A stretch of DNA of 64,000 bases from Azophilus sp026709365 (GTDB lineage: Bacteria; Pseudomonadota; Gammaproteobacteria; Pseudomonadales; Azotimanducaceae): the NCBI GenBank assembly GCA_965200175.1, contig OZ241345.1:1302001-1366000 (forward strand), given 5' to 3'. The notes beneath the pieces were generated by a model. The model ran no database searches. It was not told where the DNA came from and saw only the letters and a program-made list of their open reading frames with translations. The translations under genes were made by a program, and so were the position numbers. Positions within the stretch are counted from its first letter, which is position 1. Each line of letters starts with the position of its first letter. Shown here in pieces: positions 8,312-16,829 of the stretch.

Positions 8312-10654
8312 ATGCGCAATCCCAGCAAATCAGCACCCGCGTTCCAACTCAAGCCCTTGGCTGCCGCAGTCGCCTTGGCCAGCGCGACGCCCTTGGCGCA
8401 GGCGCAGGTCATCGAGGAGGTTCTGGTCACCGCCACCAAGCGCGATGAGTCGCAGCAGGACGTGCCGTTGGCGATCACCGTGCTCACGGGCGAGTTCACG
8501 CGGTCCGCCAACCTGAACGACGTGAAGGACCTGGTCTCCTTCACCCCCGGCGTTTCCGGCAACAGCCAGGACAGCTTCATTGACGCCATCAGCATACGCG
8601 GGGTGCGCACCCAGGACTTCGGCGTCGGCGGCGACCCCTCGGCGGCCTTCTTCAAGAACGACCTCTACGAAGGCCGCAACGGCTCAGCGGTGACCAGCCT
8701 CTACGACATGGAGCGCGCCGAGATACTGCGCGGGCCCCAAGGCTTTCTGTTCGGGCGCAACTCCATTGGCGGCGCCTTCAGCGTGCATACCGCCAAGGCG
8801 GAAACCGGCGGCGAAGCTTCCGGCTACATCGACCTGGACGTGGGGGAGCGCAACCATCTCGTGCTGGAGGGCGCGGTCAACGTTCCGGTCAGCGACCGGT
8901 TCGCCATGCGCATTGCGGGCTACAGCTCCCAGGAGGACGGCTTCGTCAAGAACCTCTTCGGCGGCGACCGGCTCATCGAGCACGACAAGCAGGCGCTGCG
9001 CTGGTCCACGACGCTCGACGGCGACTCGTTCAGGGTGCGGACCATGGTCGAGTACGAGGAGCGGGATCAGTCAGGCAGCGTTTACCGCGCCATTCAGGAG
9101 GGCGGCATCTGGGAGACCTTCGAGGCGGCCATTGGCGATGTCGATGTGCGCGGCGACGGGGATGATGCGGATTCCGACCAATCCCGCGGCGATGCCGACG
9201 ATGCCGAAATCCTCACCTTGGGCCTGAATCTGGAGTACGACCTCGACTTCGCCACTTTGACCTCCAACACCGGCTACAAGGACCACGACTATTACTACGC
9301 CGAGGACTACGACGGCACGCCGATCAGCATCAACAACTACACCCAGGACCAGGAGGGCGACTACTTCCAGCAGGAGCTGCGGCTGACGTCGAACGACGAC
9401 GGCCCCTTCTCGTGGTATGCGGGCGCCTCCTACTACCAGGAGGACATTGATGCGCTGTTCCTGTTCTCCGGCGCCGAGGACGTCTTCTGCCAGTACTACG
9501 GCTACGCCTACAACGACGGCATGACCTTCAGCGGCTGCGCGGACCTCTACGCCTACTACGGCTCCCCGTTCTCGCCGAGCGCCGATGGGCAGCTGACGGA
9601 GACCGGACGCATCGTCGGCGACTACTCCGGCTGGGCGGCCTACGTCGATTTGACCTACGACTTCAACGAGCGCTGGGATGCGAGCCTCGGCCTGCGCTAC
9701 AGCGACGACAAAAAGAAGTTCGCCATCGACGTGCCCACCCCGGACAGCGACCTCGGCCCCTATTGGGCCTACACCTTCTCCACGGACGGCCCGGTCAACG
9801 GCACCGAGAGCTGGACGGACACCCAAATCCGAGTGGTGACGCGCTACCGGATCAACGACGCATCGATGGTGTTCGCCAGCTACACCGAGGGCTTCAAGTC
9901 CGGCGGCTTCGGCAGCTTCGCCCTGCTTGACGCCGCCGGCAACGGCGTCGGCGGTGAATCGGATCTCTCCCAAGCGGACGGGTACCGGCCCAACACCTTC
10001 GACCCCGAGGTCGCCGATTCCTACGAGATCGGCTACAAGGGCAGCTTGGCGGACGGCCGCGCCAACCTCAGCCTGACCAGCTTCTACTACGAATATCAGG
10101 ATCTTCAGGTGGTGGTGTTCGATGGGGGGGCATCGGCGGTCGAGAACGTCGGCCAAGTGGAGAGCTGGGGCGTCGAGGGCACCTTGCAATTCGCGCTCGG
10201 CTCGCACATGGACGCCTATCTGGGCCTGTCCTACCTCGACTCCGAAGCCACCGGCCTGCAGGGCATTTGCGCCTTGGAGAACCCTGAAGGCTGCGAGGGC
10301 TCATCGCTGTTCTGGGCGCCGAAATGGACCGGCGCCTTCGTGGTCAACGCCTACCGGCCCCTTGATGGCGCGGGCGGCGAGTTGAACGCGAGCCTGGAGC
10401 TGTTCTGGGAGTCCAAGCGCGGCGGCGGCTGGGAGGGGCTCGAATCCACCGAAATCGACGCCTTCACCAACTTGACGGCTCGGGTCGGCTATGCGGCGGC
10501 GGACAACTGGGGCGTCGATCTCTACGTCGAGAACCTCACCAACGAGGACACCTTCGACGGGCTGAACAACAACGGCGGCGTGCTGCCCTCGCACTTCTTC
10601 GGCCCCATGCGCCCGCGCACCTTCGGCGTCCGGTTCAGCTACAGTTGGGATTAG
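8312..10654 (+). CDS. TonB-dependent receptor
   Basis: Outer-membrane beta-barrel for energised uptake of a large ligand (780 residues). A Sec signal peptide ends near residue 31 (ATPLAQA). A TonB-box-like EEVLVTATKRDES follows, then a plug domain with the conserved RGPQGFLFGRNSIGGAF motif, then a ~600-residue barrel rich in aromatic, Asp and Tyr residues. The frame ends FGVRFSYSWD, whereas the barrel usually ends in an aromatic residue, so one extra Asp follows the expected terminal Trp. The many acidic and Tyr residues in extracellular loops do not identify a ligand. It is monocistronic, with no linked exbBD or regulator. Confidence 0.92.
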   Translation: MRNPSKSAPAFQLKPLAAAVALASATPLAQAQVIEEVLVTATKRDESQQDVPLAITVLTGEFTRSANLNDVKDLVSFTPGVSGNSQDSFIDAISIRGVRTQDFGVGGDPSAAFFKNDLYEGRNGSAVTSLYDMERAEILRGPQGFLFGRNSIGGAFSVHTAKAETGGEASGYIDLDVGERNHLVLEGAVNVPVSDRFAMRIAGYSSQEDGFVKNLFGGDRLIEHDKQALRWSTTLDGDSFRVRTMVEYEERDQSGSVYRAIQEGGIWETFEAAIGDVDVRGDGDDADSDQSRGDADDAEILTLGLNLEYDLDFATLTSNTGYKDHDYYYAEDYDGTPISINNYTQDQEGDYFQQELRLTSNDDGPFSWYAGASYYQEDIDALFLFSGAEDVFCQYYGYAYNDGMTFSGCADLYAYYGSPFSPSADGQLTETGRIVGDYSGWAAYVDLTYDFNERWDASLGLRYSDDKKKFAIDVPTPDSDLGPYWAYTFSTDGPVNGTESWTDTQIRVVTRYRINDASMVFASYTEGFKSGGFGSFALLDAAGNGVGGESDLSQADGYRPNTFDPEVADSYEIGYKGSLADGRANLSLTSFYYEYQDLQVVVFDGGASAVENVGQVESWGVEGTLQFALGSHMDAYLGLSYLDSEATGLQGICALENPEGCEGSSLFWAPKWTGAFVVNAYRPLDGAGGELNASLELFWESKRGGGWEGLESTEIDAFTNLTARVGYAAADNWGVDLYVENLTNEDTFDGLNNNGGVLPSHFFGPMRPRTFGVRFSYSWD

Positions 10655-10697
10655 CTTGGCAGGTGGTGCGGGGCCCTTGGTGGGCCTTGACGCCTCC

Positions 10698-12278
10698 TCA
10701 CATGCCCCAGACCTGAACGGTCCTGCCGTCAATGGCGGCTTGGCGTCGAAACAGCTTGTCGTCCCAAGGCTTGTCGGGTGCGCGGTCGAACACCACCAAG
10801 TGCCCCTCCTGGGCGGCGCAGCGGTCCATGTAAGCCAGCGCCTGCTCCACGCCGTCGCTGACGGTGTGCGCCAGGCTCCCGTGCAGCACCTTGCACTCGA
10901 TCACGGTTCGCGCCTCCTTCCCGTCATCGGGCAGTGGCCAGACGATTAGCAGGTCGGTGCGCATGCGGCCCAGGCCGTACTTCCGCTCAATTCGCCCGCC
11001 GCCATTGACGATGCGTTGCAGAAAGGCCTGCAGCAGCAGTTGCGGTCCCGCTTCCTTGTACTGAAAGCGCTCCACCCAATGTTCTGAGTGCTGACGGAAG
11101 AACTGCTGGAAGCCGGCCAGCAGATCGCCGACGCGCAGGGTGCCGTTGGCGTCCAGGTACCACGCCGGTTCGTGGGTGATGGTGGCTTGGGTGGTGTAGG
11201 TGAGATCCCGCGGAATGATTTCCTGATAGATCGGGTTGGCGATGGCCACCGGGTCATGCTGGGCGATCAATCCCAGGTCGCGCACGTACTTCAGGTCGTC
11301 AGCCGGCACCGCCATTTGCTGTTCGGTGCCGCTCAGCAGGGGCTCAATCACCCGGCGAACCCGCTCCTCCCCGAGTTTGTGGGCAAGCTGGTCGAGATGC
11401 ACCACGCGGCGTTCGATGAGCTGCTCGCGGGCATCGCGTATGGCCTCCACGCCGATCGGGCGTGTTCGGTCGCGACCCGCCTTGTTGCGGAAACAGGCTT
11501 CATCGGCCAGCGCGTTCACCAGCCAAGGCTGTCCGCGGGTGGCCTGCCACACTTCCGCCTTGGCCGCATCCGTCCACGCTTGGCCCGTCTGCTCGGTGTG
11601 CTGCATGAGCAGCGCCTCGACCTGGCCTGGGCTGAAGTCCCCCAGGCGCAGGGACTCGGCGCTGATGTTGAAGGCGCTGCCGCCAAGCACCAAGGCGTTT
11701 TCGGCGCTTGACGGGATGCGGTAGTCGCGCACGTCGCGAACGCCGCAGAGGATCACGCTGTGGGGAAATCCGGTGGGTCTGCGGGCGTAGCCGCTGCGCA
11801 GCTGCCGGAGCACCGCCAGCAGGGAGTCGCCGATGAGCGCGTCGATTTCGTCGATCAGCAGCACCAAGGGCTTGGATGAGGCGGCGGACCAATCGGTCAG
11901 AGCGTGGCTCAAGGCGCCGTGCGGACCGCTTTGCTCCAAGCTCGCGGGCCAGATGGCATCAAGGGCGTTGTCGCCGCCAATCCGAGCCTCCAGCGCCAGT
12001 TCGCTGAGGATGGCGCGAACCGCAGCATTGGTGTCTTCGCGGGCGGATTGGCCCACCTCAACGTTCACGTAAACGCAGCGGTAGCTGCCCCCGGCCTCAA
12101 GCCGCTCGGCTAGGGCCTTCAGCGCCGAGGTCTTGCCCGTCTGCCGGGGGGCGTGCAGCACGAAGTAGCGCTGGTCCCGGATCAGCTCCAGAACGCGATC
12201 CAAGTCGATCCGCTCAAGCGGCGGAATGCCGTAGTGGTCGTCCAGCCGCACCGGGCCTTCGGTGTTGAATCGGCGCAT
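10698..12278 (-). CDS. AAA-type ATPase with C-terminal PD-(D/E)XK nuclease-like domain
   Basis: 526 residues. The N-terminal ATPase has a Walker A-like APRQTGKTSALKALAERL (residues ~44-61), Walker B PLVLLIDEIDALIG and a sensor-like VILCGVRDVRDYR. The C-terminal ~100 residues carry MRTDLLIVWPLP and RTVIECKVL, which fit the D...ExK core of the PD-(D/E)XK fold. The family is scattered, horizontally transferred and of unknown role; suggestions include defence or mobile-element functions. It stands alone, convergent with the TonB receptor, its start facing the repeat array and IS481 element. It is not a close relative of the second ATPase/nuclease at 25 kb: motifs and lengths differ. Confidence 0.82.
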   Translation of the reverse strand: MRRFNTEGPVRLDDHYGIPPLERIDLDRVLELIRDQRYFVLHAPRQTGKTSALKALAERLEAGGSYRCVYVNVEVGQSAREDTNAAVRAILSELALEARIGGDNALDAIWPASLEQSGPHGALSHALTDWSAASSKPLVLLIDEIDALIGDSLLAVLRQLRSGYARRPTGFPHSVILCGVRDVRDYRIPSSAENALVLGGSAFNISAESLRLGDFSPGQVEALLMQHTEQTGQAWTDAAKAEVWQATRGQPWLVNALADEACFRNKAGRDRTRPIGVEAIRDAREQLIERRVVHLDQLAHKLGEERVRRVIEPLLSGTEQQMAVPADDLKYVRDLGLIAQHDPVAIANPIYQEIIPRDLTYTTQATITHEPAWYLDANGTLRVGDLLAGFQQFFRQHSEHWVERFQYKEAGPQLLLQAFLQRIVNGGGRIERKYGLGRMRTDLLIVWPLPDDGKEARTVIECKVLHGSLAHTVSDGVEQALAYMDRCAAQEGHLVVFDRAPDKPWDDKLFRRQAAIDGRTVQVWGM

Positions 12279-12369
12279 GGCCGCATTATGTCACGAGCGC
12301 TTACGGCCGGTTCGCCATCCCAACGAACCGAGGGTTCGCCGAAACCGTCAGTCCGCGCTGGTGTGCGCG

Positions 12370-12662
12370 CTCGGAAACATGATGAACCTGGCTCACGCAA
12401 CCGGCGCGGAGTTTCGCGCCAGCGAAACGCCATCCGCGACCGCTAGGTCGCACGGGCTCAGAAAACGTCGGAACCTGACCGAAGCGACCAGCGCGGAGTT
12501 TCGCGCCAGCGAAACTCCAAACGCCTCTCGCCCTCTGGGCGAGAGGCGCGATGTGCGGGCTCAGAAACATCCCGGAATCTGGCCCAAGCGACGGGCGCGG
12601 AGTTTCGCGCAGCGAAACTCCAACGCGCCCGCTTAGCGGGCGCGCGATGTGCGGGCTCAGAA
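12370..12662 (+). repeat. Tandem array of three family A two-hairpin repeats
   Basis: Three units of ~95 bp. Each has a lead (ggctcagaaac...cggaacctgaccc), a conserved core palindrome (12406-12431, 12495-12518, 12599-12621) built on GGAGTTTCGC/GCGAAACTCC, and a second stem-loop (12436-12451, 12522-12548, 12624-12644). The second stems differ in sequence between units but remain perfectly or almost perfectly paired (6, 12 and 9 bp). The array ends exactly where the IS481-type element begins. A remnant lies just upstream around 12320-12345. Confidence 0.85.
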
Positions 12663-13891
12663 ACCTTTCGGAACTTCCTCCCCGGGGCCTGGGCCCATGA
12701 ACTGACTGGACGGGGAGGGTGGCGCCGGGCCATGAACGGAGGGAGCCGTAGGCGACCGGAGTTCATGGCCCGGCGGCGCGCGCTGACGCGCGCCGCCGGC
12801 TCAGGCATGCTTGGTTCACCCACTGAACAAGGAGCCTGAGCATGAAACTGTTGCACGCCTGCCCACCTTCCTGCAAGCGCCTGCGCATCGACGCCGACAC
12901 GGCGGGAGCCGCCGAGGAGCGCCTGCGCGCCCTCGAACTCATCGACCGGATGGTCGCCAAGGGCATGCGCCGCGGCGACGCCCTGCGGACCGTCGGCCTG
13001 GCCAAAAGCACCTACTACGACTGGCGCAGGGCCTTCCGGCGCGGCGGCGCCCGGGCGCTCAAGCCCAGCAGCGCCCGCCCCCGCACCGTCCGCCGCCGCC
13101 AGTGGAAGGACGCCGACGACCGGGCCGTGCTCAAGCTGCGCCGGGACCACCCCTACATGGGCAAGGCCAAGCTCCAGGCCATGCTGGCCAGGGACGGCGT
13201 CCGCCTGTCCGTGTCCACGGTCGGGCGCATCCTCTCCAGGGCCATCGCCGACGGGCGCATCAAGCCCGCGTCCCTCTGCGAGGGGCGCACCAAGCCCAAG
13301 CGCCGCCGAAGCTTCGACGGCGCCTGGGCGAGCCGGTGGAAGTGCGGCGACAGGGCCAGGGCCCCCGGCGAGATGCTCCAGATCGACCACATGACCTACA
13401 GCCGCGACGGCCGCGCCCTCAAGGAGTTCCGCGCCGTCTGCCCCGTCACCAAGTTCATGGCCGCCCGCGTCTTCTCCCGCGCCACCGCCGGCAACGCCAA
13501 GCGCTTCCTGGAGGCCGCGCTCGAGGCCATGCCGTTCCCCGTCCGATCCATCCAGGTCGACGGCGGCAGCGAGTTCATGGCCGACTTCGAGCGCGCCTGC
13601 CAAGCGATGGGCATCCCCCTGCACGTCCTGCCGCCGCGAAGGCCCCAGTGGAGACGTCGGCCCGCCCAAGGGCGGGGCGTCGAGCGCGCCAACCGGTCCG
13701 CCCGGATCGAGTTCTGGAACCTCTACGACGGCCCCCTAACCGTCGCCGACGTCGCCCCAAGGCTTGCCCGGCACGAGTTCTTCCACAACTACCGGCGGCC
13801 GCATGGGGCGCTGGATTGCCGAACCCCGAACGAGTACCTTGTCGAGATCGAGGATGCTGCCTGATCCAGCGGGCAAAAAGTTCCGAAAGGT
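12663..13891 (+). mobile_element. IS481-family-like insertion sequence
   Basis: A 14-bp perfect terminal inverted repeat, ACCTTTCGGAACTT at 12663-12676 and its complement at 13878-13891, encloses one transposase gene. Exact ends could lie a few bases outside; no target duplication is clear. Upstream of the transposase are two strong stems: 12724-12737 pairs with 12761-12774 (14 bp), and 12772-12782 pairs with 12787-12797 (11 bp). The element sits at the end of a repeat A array, which suggests insertion into a repeat. Confidence 0.75.
12842..13864 (+). CDS. IS481-family transposase (DDE integrase), possibly disrupted active region
   Basis: 340 residues. An N-terminal helix-turn-helix (GMRRGDALRTVGLAKSTYYD) is followed by a second DNA-binding segment and an integrase core. 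Probable catalytic residues are Asp in EMLQIDHM, Asp in IQVDGGSEF and Glu in GVERANRSAR, with a family C-terminus HEFFHNYRRPHGALDCRTPNEYL. Between PPRRPQW and GVERAN the usual short 'NG' linker is replaced by an Arg/Pro-rich stretch encoded by a palindrome (13661-13676). That looks like an in-frame insertion just before the catalytic Glu and could inactivate the enzyme. An AAGGAG ribosome site precedes the ATG. Confidence 0.85.
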   Translation: MKLLHACPPSCKRLRIDADTAGAAEERLRALELIDRMVAKGMRRGDALRTVGLAKSTYYDWRRAFRRGGARALKPSSARPRTVRRRQWKDADDRAVLKLRRDHPYMGKAKLQAMLARDGVRLSVSTVGRILSRAIADGRIKPASLCEGRTKPKRRRSFDGAWASRWKCGDRARAPGEMLQIDHMTYSRDGRALKEFRAVCPVTKFMAARVFSRATAGNAKRFLEAALEAMPFPVRSIQVDGGSEFMADFERACQAMGIPLHVLPPRRPQWRRRPAQGRGVERANRSARIEFWNLYDGPLTVADVAPRLARHEFFHNYRRPHGALDCRTPNEYLVEIEDAA

Positions 13892-13959
13892 CCTGAACCG
13901 GCACACGCGATTGCTTTGCCAGCATCGGAGGGTGTAGGGTTTGCGGCAACCCAGCCGTT

Positions 13960-15573
13960 TTGCGGATGTCGCAGATCAAGGAAAAAACACGGCAGCGCCT
14001 GCACAGTGCCAAGGCAGTCCTTTGCACCGACGCGAAGTCTTCCCCAAGCCCCTGCGCGCCCGCCGCATTGACGCCCCCGCCGCTGCCCACAACCGCCAGC
14101 CCATCGCTGCGCGCGGTTTTGGCGGCGCTGGCGGCTGCGTTGGTCGGGTTGTTGGTGGCGGCTTGTTCCCTGGCGCCGCCCGCCCCGGTCCCGGAGGCGG
14201 CGTTGGATCGTTTCGATGACCTTGCTGATCCTGGAGGGCGCCGCTGGCCCGAATCGCTGGAATGGTGGAAGTCCTTTGCGGATCCGGTTCTGGATCAGGT
14301 CATGGCGACGACGCTCGACGCCAGCTTCGACCTTGCCGAAGCGGTCGCCCGGGTGGATCAGGCCCGGGCTCGGGCCCGCATCGCCGCCGCGGCGCGCTTT
14401 CCGGCGGCGCAGGCGGCGCTTGGCGTGAGCCGGTTCGATGCGCCGACCAACGCCGGCTTGGGCGCTCAGCTTGACGAGCTCGGGCTGGGCGCCGACGTGA
14501 CCGAGGCCTTTGGCTTCACGCTGCCGGACCGGCTCGACCTGACCACTTACTCGCTGGGCGCGGACTTCGCCTACGAGGCTGACTTCTGGGGTCGCCACCG
14601 CAATGCCGCGCTCGCTGCCGGCGCGGAGCATCTGGCCTCCGAGGCGGACTTTCAGGCCGCGCGAATCGGCGTGCTTGCCGAAACGGTTGCGACCTACCTG
14701 GAAATCGTCGATCTGCGCTGTCAGTGGCGCTTGGCCGACGAGCTCGCTGGGATTTTCGAGGAGCGGGCCTCTTTGGCGGCGGCGGGCTACGAACGCGGCC
14801 GCACGGACATTCGCGACCTCTATGCGGCTCAGCGCGCCTTGGCTGATGCGCAGGCCGAACTGCCGCGCATGACGGGCCGCCTTGCCGACGCCGAAGCGCG
14901 GCTTTGGATCCTGCTCGGCGGGCATCGCCCCGAATTGGAGCGCCTGCTGCCCGATGCGCTCGAACCCAGTGCGCCGTCCGCCCCGGCTCCGGCGGGCATA
15001 CCTGCCGACCTTTTGGCGCAGCGGCCGGACGTCAACGCGGCGCGGCAGCGGATGGAAGCCGCCCGCTTCGCGGTGGGAGCCCGTCGGGCGGCGTTGCTGC
15101 CCGCGCTGTCCCTGTCCGGCTTCATCGGTTTGCAGGCCACCGAATCCGGCGACTGGTTCGATCCGGATCAGTGGTTCGAGAATCTGAGCGCCAACCTGCT
15201 CCTGCCGGTGTTCCAAGGCGGCCGGCTGCGCGGCAATGTGGCGCTTGCCGAAGCCCAGCTCGCCGAGGCCGGAGCGGCGTTCGGGCGCTCGGTGGTGACT
15301 GCCGTCAATGAGGTGGAGGCCGCATTGGCGGGATTGCGGAGCGGTGCCCGCCGGGTTGCCCTGCTGACCGCCATCCTGGAGGCCGCTGACGCTGAGGCGG
15401 CGCTGCAGGAGCGGCGCTACTTGGCGGGCGTGGCGGACTACGGGAGCCACTTGGGGGCCCGGCAGCTTCTGGTCGGCGCTGAATCGGCGCTGGCGGGCGG
15501 CAGGCGCGACTTGGCCTACGCGCGCTTGGCCCTGCACCGGGCGCTCGGCGGCGCTTGGACCAAGGCGCAATAG
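13960..15573 (+). CDS. RND efflux outer-membrane lipoprotein, NodT/OprM family
   Basis: Outer-membrane channel of a tripartite efflux pump. A hydrophobic stretch ends in the lipobox LVAACS, so the mature protein starts at a lipidated Cys. The duplicated OEP repeats follow, with long Ala/Arg-rich helices such as AVARVDQARARARIAAAARF and a PADLLAQRPDVNAARQRMEA motif typical of NodT proteins. The open frame begins with an ATG at 13966 or codons just before it, which leaves an unusually long polar leader of ~50 residues. A start closer to the hydrophobic signal is possible. It is followed 32 bp later by the fusion protein gene. Confidence 0.9.
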   Translation: MRMSQIKEKTRQRLHSAKAVLCTDAKSSPSPCAPAALTPPPLPTTASPSLRAVLAALAAALVGLLVAACSLAPPAPVPEAALDRFDDLADPGGRRWPESLEWWKSFADPVLDQVMATTLDASFDLAEAVARVDQARARARIAAAARFPAAQAALGVSRFDAPTNAGLGAQLDELGLGADVTEAFGFTLPDRLDLTTYSLGADFAYEADFWGRHRNAALAAGAEHLASEADFQAARIGVLAETVATYLEIVDLRCQWRLADELAGIFEERASLAAAGYERGRTDIRDLYAAQRALADAQAELPRMTGRLADAEARLWILLGGHRPELERLLPDALEPSAPSAPAPAGIPADLLAQRPDVNAARQRMEAARFAVGARRAALLPALSLSGFIGLQATESGDWFDPDQWFENLSANLLLPVFQGGRLRGNVALAEAQLAEAGAAFGRSVVTAVNEVEAALAGLRSGARRVALLTAILEAADAEAALQERRYLAGVADYGSHLGARQLLVGAESALAGGRRDLAYARLALHRALGGAWTKAQ

Positions 15574-15605
15574 GGCGCAAGCAAGACCCAACAGGGAGCA
15601 TTAGC

Positions 15606-16829
15606 ATGGGCAGACGCACCGGTTACTTGATTGCCGCTGCCAGCATCGTCGGCGCCGTTGTGCTGGCCGCTTTCCTGGCGTCGCTCGCCCCGGAACCCGA
15701 ACGCCGGGAGCCGCCGTCGCGCATTCCCTACGTCGAAACCGCCCCCATCGTCCCGGGCTCCGGGGCCATTCCGGTTTACGGGGCCGGCACCGTGCGGCCA
15801 AGCGCCGAAATCGACATTGCGCCGCAAGTGGGCGGCCGCGTGGTCTGGGTTGATCCGGCGTTTCGCAGCGGCGAAAGGGTTGTGGCGGGGCAGATGCTGT
15901 TTCGCATTGAGGAGGCCGACTACCGAACTCGCGTGCGTGAGGCCGAAGCGGCTCTCGCCGATCGCAAGGTGGCGGTTCTGCAAGCTCGGGAGGATGCGGC
16001 AATCGCCCGCGCGGAGTACGAGGGCTATGCCGGTCGGCAGGACGCGGCGGGGCCGGCCAGCCCGTTGACCCTGCGCGAACCGCAGCTCGAAGCGGCCCAG
16101 GCTGCGCTCAAGCGGGAGGAGGCCAGGCTTGCCGAAGCCAACTTGGCGCTGGCGCGAACCCGAATTGAGGCGCCCTTCGACGGCTTCGTGCGCGAGGAGT
16201 CGGTGGCCTTGGGCCAATTGGCATCGCCGGGCGAGCCGTTGGGACGCTTGTTTGCCGCCGATGCCGCCGAAGTGGCCGTGTCCCTGTCCGATGCCGATGC
16301 GGCGCTGATCCCGGGCCTGTGGTCCACGCAGGAAGGGCGGGTTTCCGCCCGAGTGATCGCCGACTACGGCGGCGTTCGCTATGCTTGGCCGGGCCATGTG
16401 GACCGGGCTGAACGGTCGCTTGATGAGCTGACCCGAACCATCGACGTGATCGTGCGGGTTCCGGATCCCTTCACGGCCGGGCGGCATTTGGACAGCTCCG
16501 GCGCTGTTCCCAGGAAGCCGCCGCTGTTGGTCGGAAAGTTCGCGGAAGTGGAGATCGAGGGGCTGGCGCCGGACAGCTATTTCCGGATGCGCCGGGCGGC
16601 ACTGCAGCCCGGCAACGAGCTCTGGGCCGTGGGGCAGGACGGCATCGTGCGGATCGTGCCGGTTCAGGTTCTGCAGCTCGGCAATGATGAGGTCTTCGTC
16701 ACCGGAGCGTTGAACCGCCGCCAGGCGGCCATCGTCAGCGGCCTGCGGTTCGCCACCGACGGCATGGCGGTGCGCGCCGGGGGCCTTGGTTCAGCGGTCG
16801 CGCCGATCCCGGATTCGGGGCGTCCATGA
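15606..16829 (+). CDS. RND efflux membrane fusion protein (HlyD/AcrA family)
   Basis: Periplasmic adaptor linking the inner-membrane pump to the outer-membrane channel (407 residues). It has one N-terminal membrane segment (RTGYLIAAASIVGAVVLAAF), a lipoyl/barrel-sandwich half-motif with GGRVVWVDPAFRSGERVVAG, a coiled-coil hairpin (residues ~100-165) and the returning lipoyl half ARTRIEAPFDGFV. The ATG at 15606 is chosen because AGGGAG lies upstream and the membrane segment follows directly; a TTG 17 codons upstream is less likely. Its stop overlaps the start of the pump gene (ATGA). Confidence 0.93.
   Translation: MGRRTGYLIAAASIVGAVVLAAFLASLAPEPERREPPSRIPYVETAPIVPGSGAIPVYGAGTVRPSAEIDIAPQVGGRVVWVDPAFRSGERVVAGQMLFRIEEADYRTRVREAEAALADRKVAVLQAREDAAIARAEYEGYAGRQDAAGPASPLTLREPQLEAAQAALKREEARLAEANLALARTRIEAPFDGFVREESVALGQLASPGEPLGRLFAADAAEVAVSLSDADAALIPGLWSTQEGRVSARVIADYGGVRYAWPGHVDRAERSLDELTRTIDVIVRVPDPFTAGRHLDSSGAVPRKPPLLVGKFAEVEIEGLAPDSYFRMRRAALQPGNELWAVGQDGIVRIVPVQVLQLGNDEVFVTGALNRRQAAIVSGLRFATDGMAVRAGGLGSAVAPIPDSGRP

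Noticed and set aside
12370..12662. CRISPR array
   Set aside because: Units are self-complementary, about 95 bp, abut without unique spacers and occur dispersed in both orientations; no cas genes are present.
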